A stretch of 64,000 nucleotides of DNA from Variovorax beijingensis (GCF_007828835.1 NZ_VIVL01000015.1:1-64000); one strand, 5' to 3'. Numbered from the stretch's first letter, positions 1 through 7,963 are shown. Translations and numbers: made by a program. Notes: generated by a model from the letters alone, not told the origin.

Positions 1-91
1 GCACCGGGTTGTCTTCGCCGATATAGTCGTCAAGGCACTCTGGCAGCAGAGTGACCTGCTGTCGATCCTCGCCTTCGATGAATCGCTTCAT
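1..91 (-). CDS. IS1182-like transposase, N-terminal fragment (cut by window edge)
   Basis: Reading leftwards from an ATG at 91 the frame gives MKRFIEGEDRQQVTLLPECL and then a DDYIGEDNPV stretch. This opening (MKRF-EGEDR...LP-CLDDYI-EDNPVR) is the typical start of IS1182-family DDE transposases. A GAAGGG ribosome site lies about 8 nt upstream of the ATG. Only about 30 codons are inside the window, so intactness cannot be judged. Bases 92-320 would hold the end of the element and the flank; I could not place its terminal inverted repeat. The family call rests on recall of the conserved N-terminus. Confidence 0.7.
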   Translation of the reverse strand, partial: MKRFIEGEDRQQVTLLPECLDDYIGEDNPV

Positions 92-320
92 GTGGCTGCC
101 CTTCAGTAGCGTTGCCACAATCTAGGCGAGCACCGTCAGTTATTCAACCCGTTTTCACACGGCCTCGGCCACGACCGGTCGATCGTGAACGACCGCAGCA
201 AGCGAAGCCAGCCGGCCGGCCGCTGGAGAGTTTGCCAAGACGGTTCAACAGGGCGAGTTGATGACCTGCAACATCGGAGTGGCGTTGTTCTGCAACTTCG
301 GCGCGAGCCGCGTTGCGACC

Positions 321-1880
321 TCAGCTGAAGGACTTCACCAGCGAATCGAACATGACCTTGAGCGAGTGGTCGTGACGCGTGATCGGTGGCACCTGGCGTC
401 GCACGCCCAGCAACTGGTAGACCGCCATCTGCGCCGCACGCACCGAGTACTCGACCGTGAACACCACGTCGCCGCCGATCTCGACGAACTGACTCACGAA
501 GGCCAGGTTGCGCGAGCACTTGGGCACCGGCAACGGCCGGTCGGTCTTGGCGCGTGGCATGAACATGCTGGTGATGTAGGGCAGGCGGCAGGGGATGCAG
601 ATCGCGCCGGCCAGCACCTCGGGGTCGAAGTTCAGGTGACCGCGCAATTCTTGCAGTATCTCGGCGCCGCTGCAGTCGCTCATCGCCTTGGGTACGAAGT
701 TTCCGACGCGGTCTGGCTGCAGCGCGTAGCCCCAGAAGACCTGCTGGTCGGCGCGCTGGCCGCGGAAGTGGGGTTGGTGGTACAGCACCACCGACATCTG
801 CCAATTCGAGTCCTTGAACGTTACCAGTCCGCCGGTACCAGCACGGTCGCCAGAGAAGCTCTCGATGCGGTCGAAGAAGGCCGTCGTATTGCAGGTGACC
901 GTGAACGAGGCCCAGTATGACTCGGCGATGCTGCTGTTGAACGCTGCGGGGTTGCCGAATTCCGGCCGGCCGCGTGCGATCTTCTCCCATAGCGTCCAGC
1001 CGTCGCTGTCGGCCATCGTCAGGCGCGGCGGGGCGAACTCCATCGAACCAGTGCTCGACGCATCGGTCATCGACGCGTTCTGGAAGAAGACCAAGTCCTC
1101 GGCGCCGACGGCGATCCGTCGCGTGCCCGCGTCGTCGAGCACATGCAGCGCCTGCACTGTGACCTGGCCTCCTTCGTCGCGCAGGTCCATTTCGGTCACG
1201 GTCGTGCCGTGCACGAAATTCACGCCGCCCGCGCGCAGCCATGCTTCGAGTGGCTGCACGATCGAGTCGTACTGGTTGTAGACCGTGCGCTTCACGCCTG
1301 CCAGAGTCTCGATGCGCGGGAACTCATTCATGAAGCGATGCAGATAGCGCTTCAACTCGACTGCACTGTGCCAGGGCTGGAAGGCAAAAGTGGTCTGCCA
1401 CATCCACCAGAAGTTGGTACGGAAAAACGGGGGCGAGAGCCAGTCTGTGATGCGGCTGGTGCCCAATGCGTCTTCGGAGGTCTCGGCGAGGCGCACCAGC
1501 TCCAGCCGGTCGGCGTTGGTGAAACCCATCGAACTCACGTCGAGCTTGAAGCGGTGCTGGTCGACAAGGCGCGCACTCGAGTGGGCCGGATGCTCGCGGT
1601 TGAAGCGAGCCGTCTCTTCAAAGACCGATTCTTCCGGGTGGTCGAGCGAGGGGATGGTCTTCAGCAGATCCCACAGGCATTCGTAGTGGTCAGAAGTCAG
1701 CATGCGCCCACCACGCAGAGAGTAGCCGCCGGTCGCATGCGGCGCGGCGTCCAGGCTGCCGCCGGCAATCGCCGAGCGCTCGATGATGGTGATCTGCGCG
1801 CCCGCGACGCCCGCGTCACGGATCATGAATGCCGCGCCTGCCAGAGAGCCGATGCCGCCACCCACAAAATATGCTTTCAC
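321..1880 (-). CDS. ohyA: Oleate hydratase (myosin-cross-reactive antigen family)
   Basis: FAD-dependent hydratase that adds water to the cis-9 double bond of oleic acid and related unsaturated fatty acids, giving 10-hydroxy acids; cytoplasmic or membrane-peripheral. The protein is 519 aa from a GTG start at 1880, chosen because AAGGAG sits 6 nt upstream; an ATG 63 nt further up has no ribosome site. A Rossmann FAD loop GGGIGSLAG lies at residues 7-15, an ERSAIAGGSLD segment at about 34-44, and the family signature RGGRM...HYECLWDLL at 56-73. The C-terminus keeps the conserved FVSQFVEIGGDVVFTVEYSVRAAQ-type region. Length matches the shorter bacterial subfamily. The gene stands alone, and its promoter carries an FNR-type box (1935-1948). 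Confidence 0.93.
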   Translation of the reverse strand: MKAYFVGGGIGSLAGAAFMIRDAGVAGAQITIIERSAIAGGSLDAAPHATGGYSLRGGRMLTSDHYECLWDLLKTIPSLDHPEESVFEETARFNREHPAHSSARLVDQHRFKLDVSSMGFTNADRLELVRLAETSEDALGTSRITDWLSPPFFRTNFWWMWQTTFAFQPWHSAVELKRYLHRFMNEFPRIETLAGVKRTVYNQYDSIVQPLEAWLRAGGVNFVHGTTVTEMDLRDEGGQVTVQALHVLDDAGTRRIAVGAEDLVFFQNASMTDASSTGSMEFAPPRLTMADSDGWTLWEKIARGRPEFGNPAAFNSSIAESYWASFTVTCNTTAFFDRIESFSGDRAGTGGLVTFKDSNWQMSVVLYHQPHFRGQRADQQVFWGYALQPDRVGNFVPKAMSDCSGAEILQELRGHLNFDPEVLAGAICIPCRLPYITSMFMPRAKTDRPLPVPKCSRNLAFVSQFVEIGGDVVFTVEYSVRAAQMAVYQLLGVRRQVPPITRHDHSLKVMFDSLVKSFS

Positions 1881-1899
1881 AAGAAGCTCCTTGATTCCA

Positions 1900-1948
1900 T
1901 CAGGGCATCCTAGGGTGCGCGGTGGCGCCGGTGCTTGACCCATATCAA
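1900..1948 (-). promoter_or_regulatory. Class II FNR/Anr-type promoter of oleate hydratase
   Basis: On the minus strand TTGATATGGGTCAA (1948-1935) matches the FNR/Anr consensus TTGAT-N4-ATCAA with one mismatch. A TAGGAT element (1912-1907; 4 of 6 matches to TATAAT) is centred exactly 32 bp downstream, so if transcription starts near 1900 the box is centred at -41.5, the spacing of a class II activated promoter. The leader would be about 20 nt and holds the AAGGAG site of the GTG start. Oxygen-limited control is inferred. Confidence 0.5.
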
Positions 1949-2310
1949 GCTGCGGCTGATCGTCTGGAATGACTTACGGGCCTCCCGCGGACGAGTTCTT
2001 GCAACCTTCGACCCTGCGTCGGCCATCAAGTCGTCGGCGTTGATGATGGGACTGGATATGAGAAACACGTTCCACGCACGAACATCTGGAAGCCGTCTGC
2101 CAGCCCTGAGGTCTGGCCTCCCATTGCGGTCGCAACGAATGACGGCTTTCGAACAAGCCAGCTGACGGCTCGGCCCCCCGGCGCCGACCGCCCTTCGGCT
2201 ACAGTCGGCCACGATCGGACGTTCAGTCTCAAGCATCGGCGCTTGCAAACGAGCAGCGACTTGATCTAGTCTAAATTGGTGAATGCGCAGGCGGCCTCAA
2301 GGAGCGAACC
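1949..2310. other. Intergenic, no gene seen
   Basis: I see no credible gene in either strand between the oleate hydratase promoter and the GNAT gene. The stretch ends with one copy of the short dispersed repeat at 2196-2229. The AAGGAG at 2299-2304 belongs to the acetyltransferase start. Confidence 0.4.
2196..2229 (+). repeat. Dispersed intergenic repeat, copy 1
   Basis: Core CTACAGTCGGCCACGATCGG followed by ACGTTCAGTC. Related copies lie at 4011-4038 and 6241-6262, always outside genes and in the same orientation. Confidence 0.5.
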
Positions 2311-2847
2311 ATGACAAGTGCGAAGCTGACCTACCGGCTTGCCCACCGCGACGACATTGACGCGCTAAGGGCCTTGATGGACGCTGCAATATCCGAATTG
2401 CAGAAGCCGTTCCTCGACGAAAGCCAGATTGCGTCGAGCCGGGCGATCATGGGGTTGGACACCCAGCTCATCGATGATCGAACTTATTTCGTCGTGGAAG
2501 CGGACGGCAGGGTTGCAGGTTGCGGTGGATGGAGCCGCCGCGCCACCCTGTACGGCGGAGACCAGTCGCCCGGTCGCAGCGCTGTCCTGCTCGACCCAGC
2601 AAAGGATGCGGCGCGGGTCCGCGCCATGTACACCCACCCGCAACACACGCGCAAAGGCGTGGGTCGGCTTATTCTCTCGCTCTGTGAGGGGGCGGCACGG
2701 TCCGAAGGCTTCAAGAAAGTTGAATTGATGGCCACCATGGCAGGCGCACCGCTCTACCGCGCCTGCGGCTACGAGCCATGCGAACGCCTCACGGACGACC
2801 GCGGCGGTGTTGCGGTCCCGATCTTGCGCATGAGCAAGCCGCTATGA
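2311..2847 (+). CDS. GNAT-family N-acetyltransferase
   Basis: Transfers an acetyl group from acetyl-CoA to an amine of an unknown acceptor; cytoplasmic. 178 aa, with the ATG preceded by AAGGAG at 6 nt spacing. The acetyl-CoA pyrophosphate-binding signature is visible as RAMYTHPQHTRKGVGRLI (about residues 104-121, R-x-G-x-G form), with beta-strand FVVEADGRVAGCGGW before it and the C-terminal LYRACGYEPCERL segment (149-160) typical of motif B. It stands alone at the left end of an islet of small accessory genes. Substrate cannot be told from sequence. Confidence 0.88.
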   Translation: MTSAKLTYRLAHRDDIDALRALMDAAISELQKPFLDESQIASSRAIMGLDTQLIDDRTYFVVEADGRVAGCGGWSRRATLYGGDQSPGRSAVLLDPAKDAARVRAMYTHPQHTRKGVGRLILSLCEGAARSEGFKKVELMATMAGAPLYRACGYEPCERLTDDRGGVAVPILRMSKPL

Positions 2848-3093
2848 AGCAATCCCGTTGCACGCCTGAACGGCGGTGCCAAGTACAAGGTCTTTGGGAA
2901 CGCTCTGCTTCCGCACGACGGCTATGCCGGCTCAGGTTCGAAGCGCCGTAAGGCGCAACCGGCTACAGGCGGCCATCACCTGACATTCACCGATGAGGCC
3001 CAATTCGCTTGGAAGCCGACGTTCGAGGCGATTACACGACAGTTTTGGGCCAACTTGGAACTGAACTCGTTGAAGCGCGTGCACGCCAACTAA
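2848..3093 (+). pseudogene. C-terminal fragment of an unidentified protein
   Basis: Directly after the GNAT stop the same frame stays open for 81 codons to a TAA at 3091, with no ATG or GTG start. It reads LNGGAKYKVFGNALLPHDGY and later HHLTFTDEAQFAWKPTFEAI and ends NSLKRVHAN. The residue mix is protein-like, not that of a random frame, so I take it as the tail of a lost gene. I do not recognise the family. It could also be chance open sequence. Confidence 0.3.
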
Positions 3094-3151
3094 AGGCGCG
3101 TCAACAATCGCCAATCGGTCGGTGGCGGCCAACATCCCGGGCAATCAAGGC

Positions 3152-3502
3152 ATGACGGACAAGCTAGACAAATACAGCGAGGCCCTCACTTCACTTCTGC
3201 ATGAGGCGATTCGCTGCTCGCCCGAATCTTGGACCCGCGGCGTGCTTACGATTGACTGCGACGGTCACCGCATCAACTACGGGCTCAAAAACGACCAGTC
3301 GGACGACAAGGCGAGCATCTCCCAAGACCTTGCGCAGCTCTGCGAGCAGTACTGGGCGGTTTTTCAGGAGCACGGCGAAGCCTGGTTGGAATCGACTATC
3401 GAGTTCTATCAAGAAGGTGGGACATGGAAATTCAATGCGAACTACAAGCGACCCGAGAAGGTCCGAGCGACTCCCAAATCCTCATGGAAGTTCTGGCAGT
3501 AG
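3152..3502 (+). CDS. Small hypothetical protein, YezG/DUF600 immunity-like
   Basis: 116 aa from ATG 3152; an in-frame ATG at 3122 is possible but adds only an unlikely MAANIPGNQG tail. The pattern (helical start LLHEAIRCSPESW, then strands LTIDCDGHRINYGL, a helix LAQLCEQYWAVFQEHGEAWL, and a final strand STIEFYQEGGTWKFNANYKR) resembles the YezG/DUF600 family of toxin-immunity proteins, with the L...LYE-F--NG-E-W-----F layout. No toxin gene is nearby. The soluble, signal-less protein sits two genes from a SUKH-type immunity protein. Family assignment is tentative. Confidence 0.55.
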   Translation: MTDKLDKYSEALTSLLHEAIRCSPESWTRGVLTIDCDGHRINYGLKNDQSDDKASISQDLAQLCEQYWAVFQEHGEAWLESTIEFYQEGGTWKFNANYKRPEKVRATPKSSWKFWQ

Positions 3503-3564
3503 GTTGAACTGCGCCTCCCGCCAATTGCGGACATTCCCGACAAGGTCACGGTTTTCCGTAGCGT

Positions 3565-3837
3565 ATGAAGACGACAACATTTCCACCGCCAACGTCATGG
3601 CGGCGTCGACTTTCCATTGAGGATGCGGAAGCAGAGCTTCAGCGGAGGTCTGTCGAGTACAACGCTCAGGTTAGCCCGGCGTGGCTAGCACGTTGGGAAG
3701 CGTTGAAGGCCCAAATCGTCGCTGGTGACGAACTTTGGTACTTCGAGAGCTTCCCTTCATCCATGACGGGTGGCGCTGGCTATTGCCTTGTACGAGATAG
3801 CAAATGCGTTGCCGCGTTGGCTACCATGCGGAGTTGA
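3565..3837 (+). CDS. Conserved hypothetical protein, 90 aa
   Basis: Short soluble protein with no signal or membrane segment. The C-terminal half GDELWYFESFPSSMTGGAGY followed by CLVRDSKCVAAL looks like a family of small proteobacterial hypotheticals with the pattern GDELW-F-SP----G--GYALVR-G--V. Function unknown. No clear ribosome site precedes the ATG. It lies among immunity-like genes and fragments and may share their fate as a mobile islet. Confidence 0.5.
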   Translation: MKTTTFPPPTSWRRRLSIEDAEAELQRRSVEYNAQVSPAWLARWEALKAQIVAGDELWYFESFPSSMTGGAGYCLVRDSKCVAALATMRS

Positions 3838-3981
3838 CGCGGTAGACGGCGCCTGCCGGCCACAACCAGTCACTCGGAAACTGTACTCAAAACCTGTATG
3901 ACTGGCTGGCGCTTCTTGATTGCGCCGGGCTACGAAGACATCTGGTTCGACGAGAAGCTCTTGCGACTCGACGGCGAATAG
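3838..3981 (+). pseudogene. Possible gene remnant ending IWFDEKLLRLDGE
   Basis: An open frame without a credible ribosome site runs to a TAG at 3979. Its last 27 codons from ATG 3898 read MTGWRFLIAPGYEDIWFDEK and LLRLDGE. The acidic, aromatic composition is protein-like and reminiscent of the tails of small immunity-type proteins, but I cannot name it. It may be chance. Confidence 0.2.
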
Positions 3982-4010
3982 CAGCGCGGCGTACTCACAC
4001 AGCTATGGCA

Positions 4011-4038
4011 CAGTTCGGCCAACATCGGACGTTCAGTC
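4011..4038 (+). repeat. Dispersed intergenic repeat, copy 2
   Basis: CAGTTCGGCCAACATCGGAC followed by GTTCAGTC; differs from copy 1 (2196-2229) at a few positions inside the shared core. Confidence 0.45.
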
Positions 4039-4081
4039 GTCGGCCAGAATCCAGTCATGAACCGACATCGGCCCAATTCCC

Positions 4082-4615
4082 ATGGTCATTGACGAACTCC
4101 TCAGTCTGCTCCCACGCCCTGCCCGGCTGACCGAGCAAGGCACCACGGGTCAATGGGGTGCCGTGACGTCCAAGCTTGGTGGCCCGTTGCCTACCGACTA
4201 CATGCAGTTCATTGACCACTACGGTTCGGGGACCATCAATAGTTTCTTGACCGTTCTCAACCCTTTCAGCGCGAACCCACATGTGAACCTGCTGGACCAG
4301 ATGTTCATTCAGCTCTCGGCGCTGCGCGAACTCCGGACCAGCTATCCGGAGAACTTCCCATTCCCGCTCTTCTTTGAGCCAGGCGGCCTCCTGCCATGGG
4401 CTATTTCGGATGATGGCGATTTGTTCTGCTGGAGCACCGTCGGCGCAAGTGGTTTGTGGGAAGTCGTCACGGTGCCACGCAGTGATTCGCCCGAGCATTT
4501 CAAAATGGGCATGGCGCAGTTTCTTGCGCGAGGGCTGGCTGGCCAAGTCAAGTCATCAGCGCTACCCCTACACTTTGCCTCGGCAGCGGGCTCATTTGAA
4601 CCGCATGCCGCTTAG
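4082..4615 (+). CDS. SMI1/KNR4 (SUKH) family protein, probable orphan immunity protein
   Basis: 177 aa soluble protein. The SUKH fold is indicated by LGGPLPTDYMQFIDHYGSG (about 32-50), which matches the core 'LP-DY--F---YGSG', a later LLPWAISDDGDLFCW segment and a hydrophobic helix near the end. SUKH proteins commonly neutralise contact-dependent or polymorphic toxins; here no toxin is adjacent, so an orphan or acquired immunity role is inferred. No good ribosome site is visible before the ATG. Confidence 0.75.
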   Translation: MVIDELLSLLPRPARLTEQGTTGQWGAVTSKLGGPLPTDYMQFIDHYGSGTINSFLTVLNPFSANPHVNLLDQMFIQLSALRELRTSYPENFPFPLFFEPGGLLPWAISDDGDLFCWSTVGASGLWEVVTVPRSDSPEHFKMGMAQFLARGLAGQVKSSALPLHFASAAGSFEPHAA

Positions 4616-4658
4616 GGCAAAGCTCGGCCAGAACCAGACATTCGCCCATACCTCTCAA

Positions 4659-4844
4659 ATGCTTGACGCGCTCGTCTCACCATTGTCTTGTCTTGGCGCC
4701 GCTGTCGGCTTGGCGCTCGCGGCGGTGGTCAATTGGGCCGCGCCGGTCGACGTCGACACAGTTCAGGCCGGGGCATGGTTGGTGGGCATCGGTTGGGTTG
4801 CAGGCCTTGCGTGGGACCTCATAGGTCGCGAGAGCGCCAAGTAG
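4659..4844 (+). CDS. Small two-helix membrane protein, 61 aa
   Basis: From ATG 4659 the product has two hydrophobic segments, about residues 5-25 (VSPLSCLGAAVGLALAAVV) and 38-55 (GAWLVGIGWVAGLAWDL), ending in a polar IGRESAK tail. No family recognised. It lies in the same strand and region as another small two-helix protein at 5006-5203. Confidence 0.45.
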   Translation: MLDALVSPLSCLGAAVGLALAAVVNWAAPVDVDTVQAGAWLVGIGWVAGLAWDLIGRESAK

Positions 4845-5005
4845 CCGCCCTCGACAACCGTTGCGGCCTCAGCAGGAAAGGCAGAATGCGGGCCATGACC
4901 CGACCTTCGTAATGACGGCGTGGTCGATGGGCAATTCCCATCGGGCCCGCTCCACCGCGAAGGCGAAAGAAGGCTTCTGATCAACCGCGCAAAGATTGGA
5001 GTTTG

Positions 5006-5203
5006 ATGGCTACCTGGAAAGGTCGACTTCTCATGTTCGCTTTGGGTTCAGCCATTGCGGGTATCGGCTACCTGATGTGGGGCAGCGGCGATCGGACTGG
5101 CTTCTTGATCGGTCTCATCGGGTGGGCTTGCATTGTCATGAGCACCGTGCTGCCGAACAGCCTCTTTGAGAAGGCCGTCAACTTTATCGGCCGATTCTGG
5201 TAA
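5006..5203 (+). CDS. Small two-helix membrane protein, 65 aa
   Basis: ATG at 5006 preceded by TTGGAG at close spacing. Two hydrophobic segments: about residues 8-26 (LLMFALGSAIAGIGYLMW) and 31-50 (TGFLIGLIGWACIVMSTVL), separated by a GSGDR turn. Inner-membrane location inferred. No family recognised and no partner gene evident. Confidence 0.55.
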   Translation: MATWKGRLLMFALGSAIAGIGYLMWGSGDRTGFLIGLIGWACIVMSTVLPNSLFEKAVNFIGRFW

Positions 5204-5339
5204 AGCTCCCGATCATGGATGCAACAGCCGTCACCGACCGGTACCTGGCCTTCGCGTTCACCACCAAAATGCCAAGTCCCACGCGACCGATCAGTTGCGG
5301 CGGCGGATCCGGCTCCGTGAGAGCAAGCTCGAATCTGCT

Positions 5340-5864
5340 TCAAGCAGCTCGCGGCCGCCTGATTTCAGCCAGCACCAGAAGTGCTGCGCCTGCAGTGATG
5401 GCGCAATCGGCCACGTTGAAGATGGCGAAGTCGTAGACGTCGCGCCAATGAAGATGGATGAAGTCGACCACATGTCCCTGCCACGAGCGGTCGATCGCAT
5501 TTCCCAGCGCGCCGCCGAGCACAAGTGCCAAGGCCGCTCTGAACAGCAGCGTTCCGCCGGGCTGCGCCAGCAGTTTGAGGATGAATGCAGCCGCCGCGAT
5601 GGCAAGCGCCGTAAACAGCCATCGCTGCCAGCCCGAAGCGTCGGCCAAGAAAGAGAAGGCAACGCCCCGGTTGTGCGCCAGGACGAGATCGGCAAAGGGC
5701 GTGATGGGAAGGATTTCGCCCCCGCTTAGGAATCGTGTGGCGAGCGACTTCGACGCTTGGTCTAGCAGCACAACGGTGAAGGCGATGCCCAGATAGGGCA
5801 CCAGCCGAGCCGCCACGGCAGATATGCCTTCGCGGCGCCTGTCAGCAGACACGATGATCGTCAT
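5340..5864 (-). CDS. lspA: Lipoprotein signal peptidase (signal peptidase II)
   Basis: Inner-membrane aspartyl protease that removes the signal peptide of prolipoproteins. 174 aa, normal length for the family, with four hydrophobic segments. Conserved motifs are present: DQASK (35-39), HNRGVAFSF (64-72), GNAIDR with Asp125, VVDFI, and FNVADCAI with Asp153; the two Asp form the catalytic dyad. The usual position is next to ileS; here it stands alone in an islet of accessory genes, so it may be a second, acquired copy. A 39-nt stretch of its N-terminal coding region (5765-5803) is repeated exactly at 13346-13384. Upstream ribosome site is weak. Confidence 0.92.
   Translation of the reverse strand: MTIIVSADRRREGISAVAARLVPYLGIAFTVVLLDQASKSLATRFLSGGEILPITPFADLVLAHNRGVAFSFLADASGWQRWLFTALAIAAAAFILKLLAQPGGTLLFRAALALVLGGALGNAIDRSWQGHVVDFIHLHWRDVYDFAIFNVADCAITAGAALLVLAEIRRPRAA
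5765..5803 (-). repeat. 39-nt exact repeat, copy inside lspA
   Basis: Codes for VPYLGIAFTVVL of LspA on the minus strand. The same 39 bases, without a mismatch, occur at 13346-13384 in a non-coding patchwork. Confidence 0.85.
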
Positions 5865-6382
5865 TGAGGGGTTCTCGTGATGTTGCCGGGCGGGGGCTCT
5901 GGGGGTACAAACATTCGTGGCCCACCCCGACGGTCGATTGCCACCGGCGCGGTTCCAAGCGGCATTTTCCCGTATGAGCGCGAGCCGACGAGCGAGTTCC
6001 TCCAACCAAGCGCAAAAAATTTCCCAGGGGCGTTTGTGAAGCGGGGCCTTGCCGTACAGCACAGTTATCAGATGCCAAAGGGGGCACCTCGCGTTGGTGT
6101 CACCGAGTGGACTGCCGACCGCCCATTGTTTGCAGTTCTGTGTCTCGGCCTTCACCGCGCCGACTGCAGAGAATGAGCCCCCGCAATCGAGGCGAGCAGA
6201 GCGGTAGCTCCGGGCCCGTTCACGATGGAAGCGCGACCAGCTACAGTCGGCCACAACCGGAGATCGCGCCGCTTGGGCTGGCTTCGCGACTACGTCGACG
6301 TGGTGAAACGCTTGCAAAGCACCGCGCTATCCCCCGGGGTTTGCCATACGCGGATGCGGTGCTTGGCCAATTCGCACCTTGG
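5865..6382. other. Intergenic 518 bp, no gene seen
   Basis: The minus frame stays open upstream of lspA to 6317, but the translation is rich in Arg/Ala/Cys without protein-like pattern and no ribosome site fits, so I treat it as non-coding. The stretch contains a third copy of the short dispersed repeat at 6241-6262. Confidence 0.4.
6241..6262 (+). repeat. Dispersed intergenic repeat, copy 3 (shorter)
   Basis: CTACAGTCGGCCACAACCGG, then AG; shares the first half of the core with copies at 2196 and 4011. Confidence 0.4.
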
Positions 6383-6634
6383 TCAAACTTCCGAACGCTC
6401 TACTACCACTTCGCTGATCTGCACCACGGGTTGAATATCCGTGTAATTGGCGATGTCGCCCCTGATCTCCTGCTGGTGCTGGCCAGAAGCTGCCCGATAA
6501 GCTTCGACAGAAGTACAGACGAATTCGCATTTGGCTACGTAAACAGGGTCTATGCCTGGGGCGCGCCCTGAGATGCCCTTGTCCACCATGTAGTACAGAC
6601 ATGCAGCGCCGAGCAGCCGTTTCATCATTGGCAT
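6383..6634 (-). CDS. Hypothetical protein, 83 aa
   Basis: Product begins MPMMKRLLGAACLYYMVDKG, which could be a weak export or membrane signal, followed by a soluble part with KCEFVCTSVEAYR and GDIANYTDIQPVVQISEVVV. Composition is more balanced than shadow frames here, and base composition is lower in GC than neighbouring genes, so I think it is real. No family recognised. Start could be the second or third Met. Confidence 0.4.
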   Translation of the reverse strand: MPMMKRLLGAACLYYMVDKGISGRAPGIDPVYVAKCEFVCTSVEAYRAASGQHQQEIRGDIANYTDIQPVVQISEVVVERSEV

Positions 6635-6769
6635 ATGCGTCTCGCGGTAGTAAGCGTGATCGAATCAGACGTCTCCGGCATACGGGTACATGACACTGAC
6701 TTTGATCATCGAGAGTTCTCCTGTTGTTGCACGGTAGTCAATGCGCCGACGCCTCGCCCAGAAGCGGCC

Positions 6770-7312
6770 TCAAGCCGGGAATCGTGCGCCCGCCTCTTCC
6801 AAGGGCATGCGGAGCCCGTTCGTCAGGTAGCTGACGGTGCGATAGAAGCCAGCCAGCATCAGCAGTTCAATGATGGCTTCCTCGGTAAAGTAATTCCGCA
6901 ACTCGTCCCACAGTCCATCGTCGATGTCGGAATGCTCGTGCAAAGAGTCGCAGAGGCGCAGAAGGACATGCTCCTCGGCTGACCAGCAGGCTTCGTTCCC
7001 CGAAGCCGTGACGGTCGCCTGGACCTGCTCTGGCGTCAGGCCAGCGAGCCCTGAGAAGGCCGTGACGTGGATGCCCCATTCATATTCGGATTTGCACAAT
7101 GCCGTTGTGCGATGTATCACGATTTCGCGCTGTCGGATACTCAAGTTGCCTTTGTCCAGCAACCCACCGGCAAAGAACTTTTGAAATAGACGAGGGTCGC
7201 GTGCCAACGTCGTGAACAGCCGAAGAGGGGGCTGTCCCTTCATCAGCCTGTCGAGTGGCCTGGAAATGTCCTCACCAAATGGTGGCGTTGCTGGCTCAAT
7301 GCGTGCGGGCAT
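6770..7312 (-). CDS. Carboxymuconolactone decarboxylase (AhpD-like) family protein
   Basis: 180 aa from ATG 7312, chosen for the CAGGAG site 6 nt upstream. The helical CMD core is seen in LSIRQREIVIHRTTALCKSE and YEWGIHVTAFSGLAGLTPEQ, followed by a second helical half with LLRLCDSLHEHSDIDD. Only a single Cys precedes the WG-H motif, so it is not a classic CxxC AhpD peroxidase partner; the group often acts on small organic acids or has unknown activity. It is divergent from an HxlR regulator across 58 bp, which suggests that HxlR controls it. Confidence 0.82.
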   Translation of the reverse strand: MPARIEPATPPFGEDISRPLDRLMKGQPPLRLFTTLARDPRLFQKFFAGGLLDKGNLSIRQREIVIHRTTALCKSEYEWGIHVTAFSGLAGLTPEQVQATVTASGNEACWSAEEHVLLRLCDSLHEHSDIDDGLWDELRNYFTEEAIIELLMLAGFYRTVSYLTNGLRMPLEEAGARFPA

Positions 7313-7370
7313 ACGGACTCCTGATTCAATGGCCGCGCTATCGTAGGCTTCCTGCTGTATAAAGTAAAGC

Positions 7371-7694
7371 ATGACGACACCTCGTATCGGCCAACCAGTT
7401 CGCGGTTCCACCACCGGCCGTCCCATCATGGTTGCTCTGGACCTGCTGGGACGGCGCACGGCGCTGCGCGTGCTCTGGGAGCTGCGGGAAGGCTCGCTGA
7501 CCTTCAGAGCCCTGCAAGACGCTTGCGAGACGAACACCAGATTGCTCAACACGCGGCTCACTGAACTGAGGGAAGTCGACCTTGTCGAACACGCCGAGGG
7601 TGGCTATCGACTAACGGACGAAGGGCGCCGTCTTGCGAAGGCGCTGAAGCCGTTGTCAGCTTGGGCGGACCAGTGGGGGCATGGAAAGCGATGA
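7371..7694 (+). CDS. HxlR-family winged-helix transcriptional regulator
   Basis: 107 aa DNA-binding protein. The HxlR winged helix spans most of the protein: VALDLLGRRTALRVLWELRE, then LTFRALQDACETNTRLLNTR (recognition helix) and the wing LVEHAEGGYRLTDEGRRL. HxlR regulators typically sense reactive aldehydes, quinones or redox stress and act on the divergent neighbour, here the CMD-family gene at 6770-7312. The ATG overlaps the ATG of an upstream in-frame start option for that gene, so the promoters share at most 58 bp. Confidence 0.88.
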   Translation: MTTPRIGQPVRGSTTGRPIMVALDLLGRRTALRVLWELREGSLTFRALQDACETNTRLLNTRLTELREVDLVEHAEGGYRLTDEGRRLAKALKPLSAWADQWGHGKR

Positions 7695-7963
7695 GAAAGT
7701 GACTCGCGCCATGGAGTGCCACTGCGCCTGTCCGCAGTGACCGCTTTGCATAGGGCCAGACTTCCGCTCAGGGCCCGAGGCCGCCGGTCGCCTATCTCCA
7801 AAGCCGAAGTAGCGAGCTCTCGAAGCTGGTTTTCGCAGAGCGCATTTCTGAAGCACAGCCAAGCTCGGCGGCCGCTGCAGGACCTGATAAAAACATCGCC
7901 TCACAAGGAAAAGGAAAACGCGAAGGCAGTTCATTCGGCCGAGCACCCCAGCGCGAGCTTTTT

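Noticed and set aside
136..320. Open frame downstream of oleate hydratase
   Set aside because: It is an out-of-frame shadow running back into ohyA; no protein-like pattern.
5865..6317. Long N-terminal extension of LspA
   Set aside because: Signal peptidase II starts at MTIIVSADRR; upstream translation shows no family pattern and no ribosome site.
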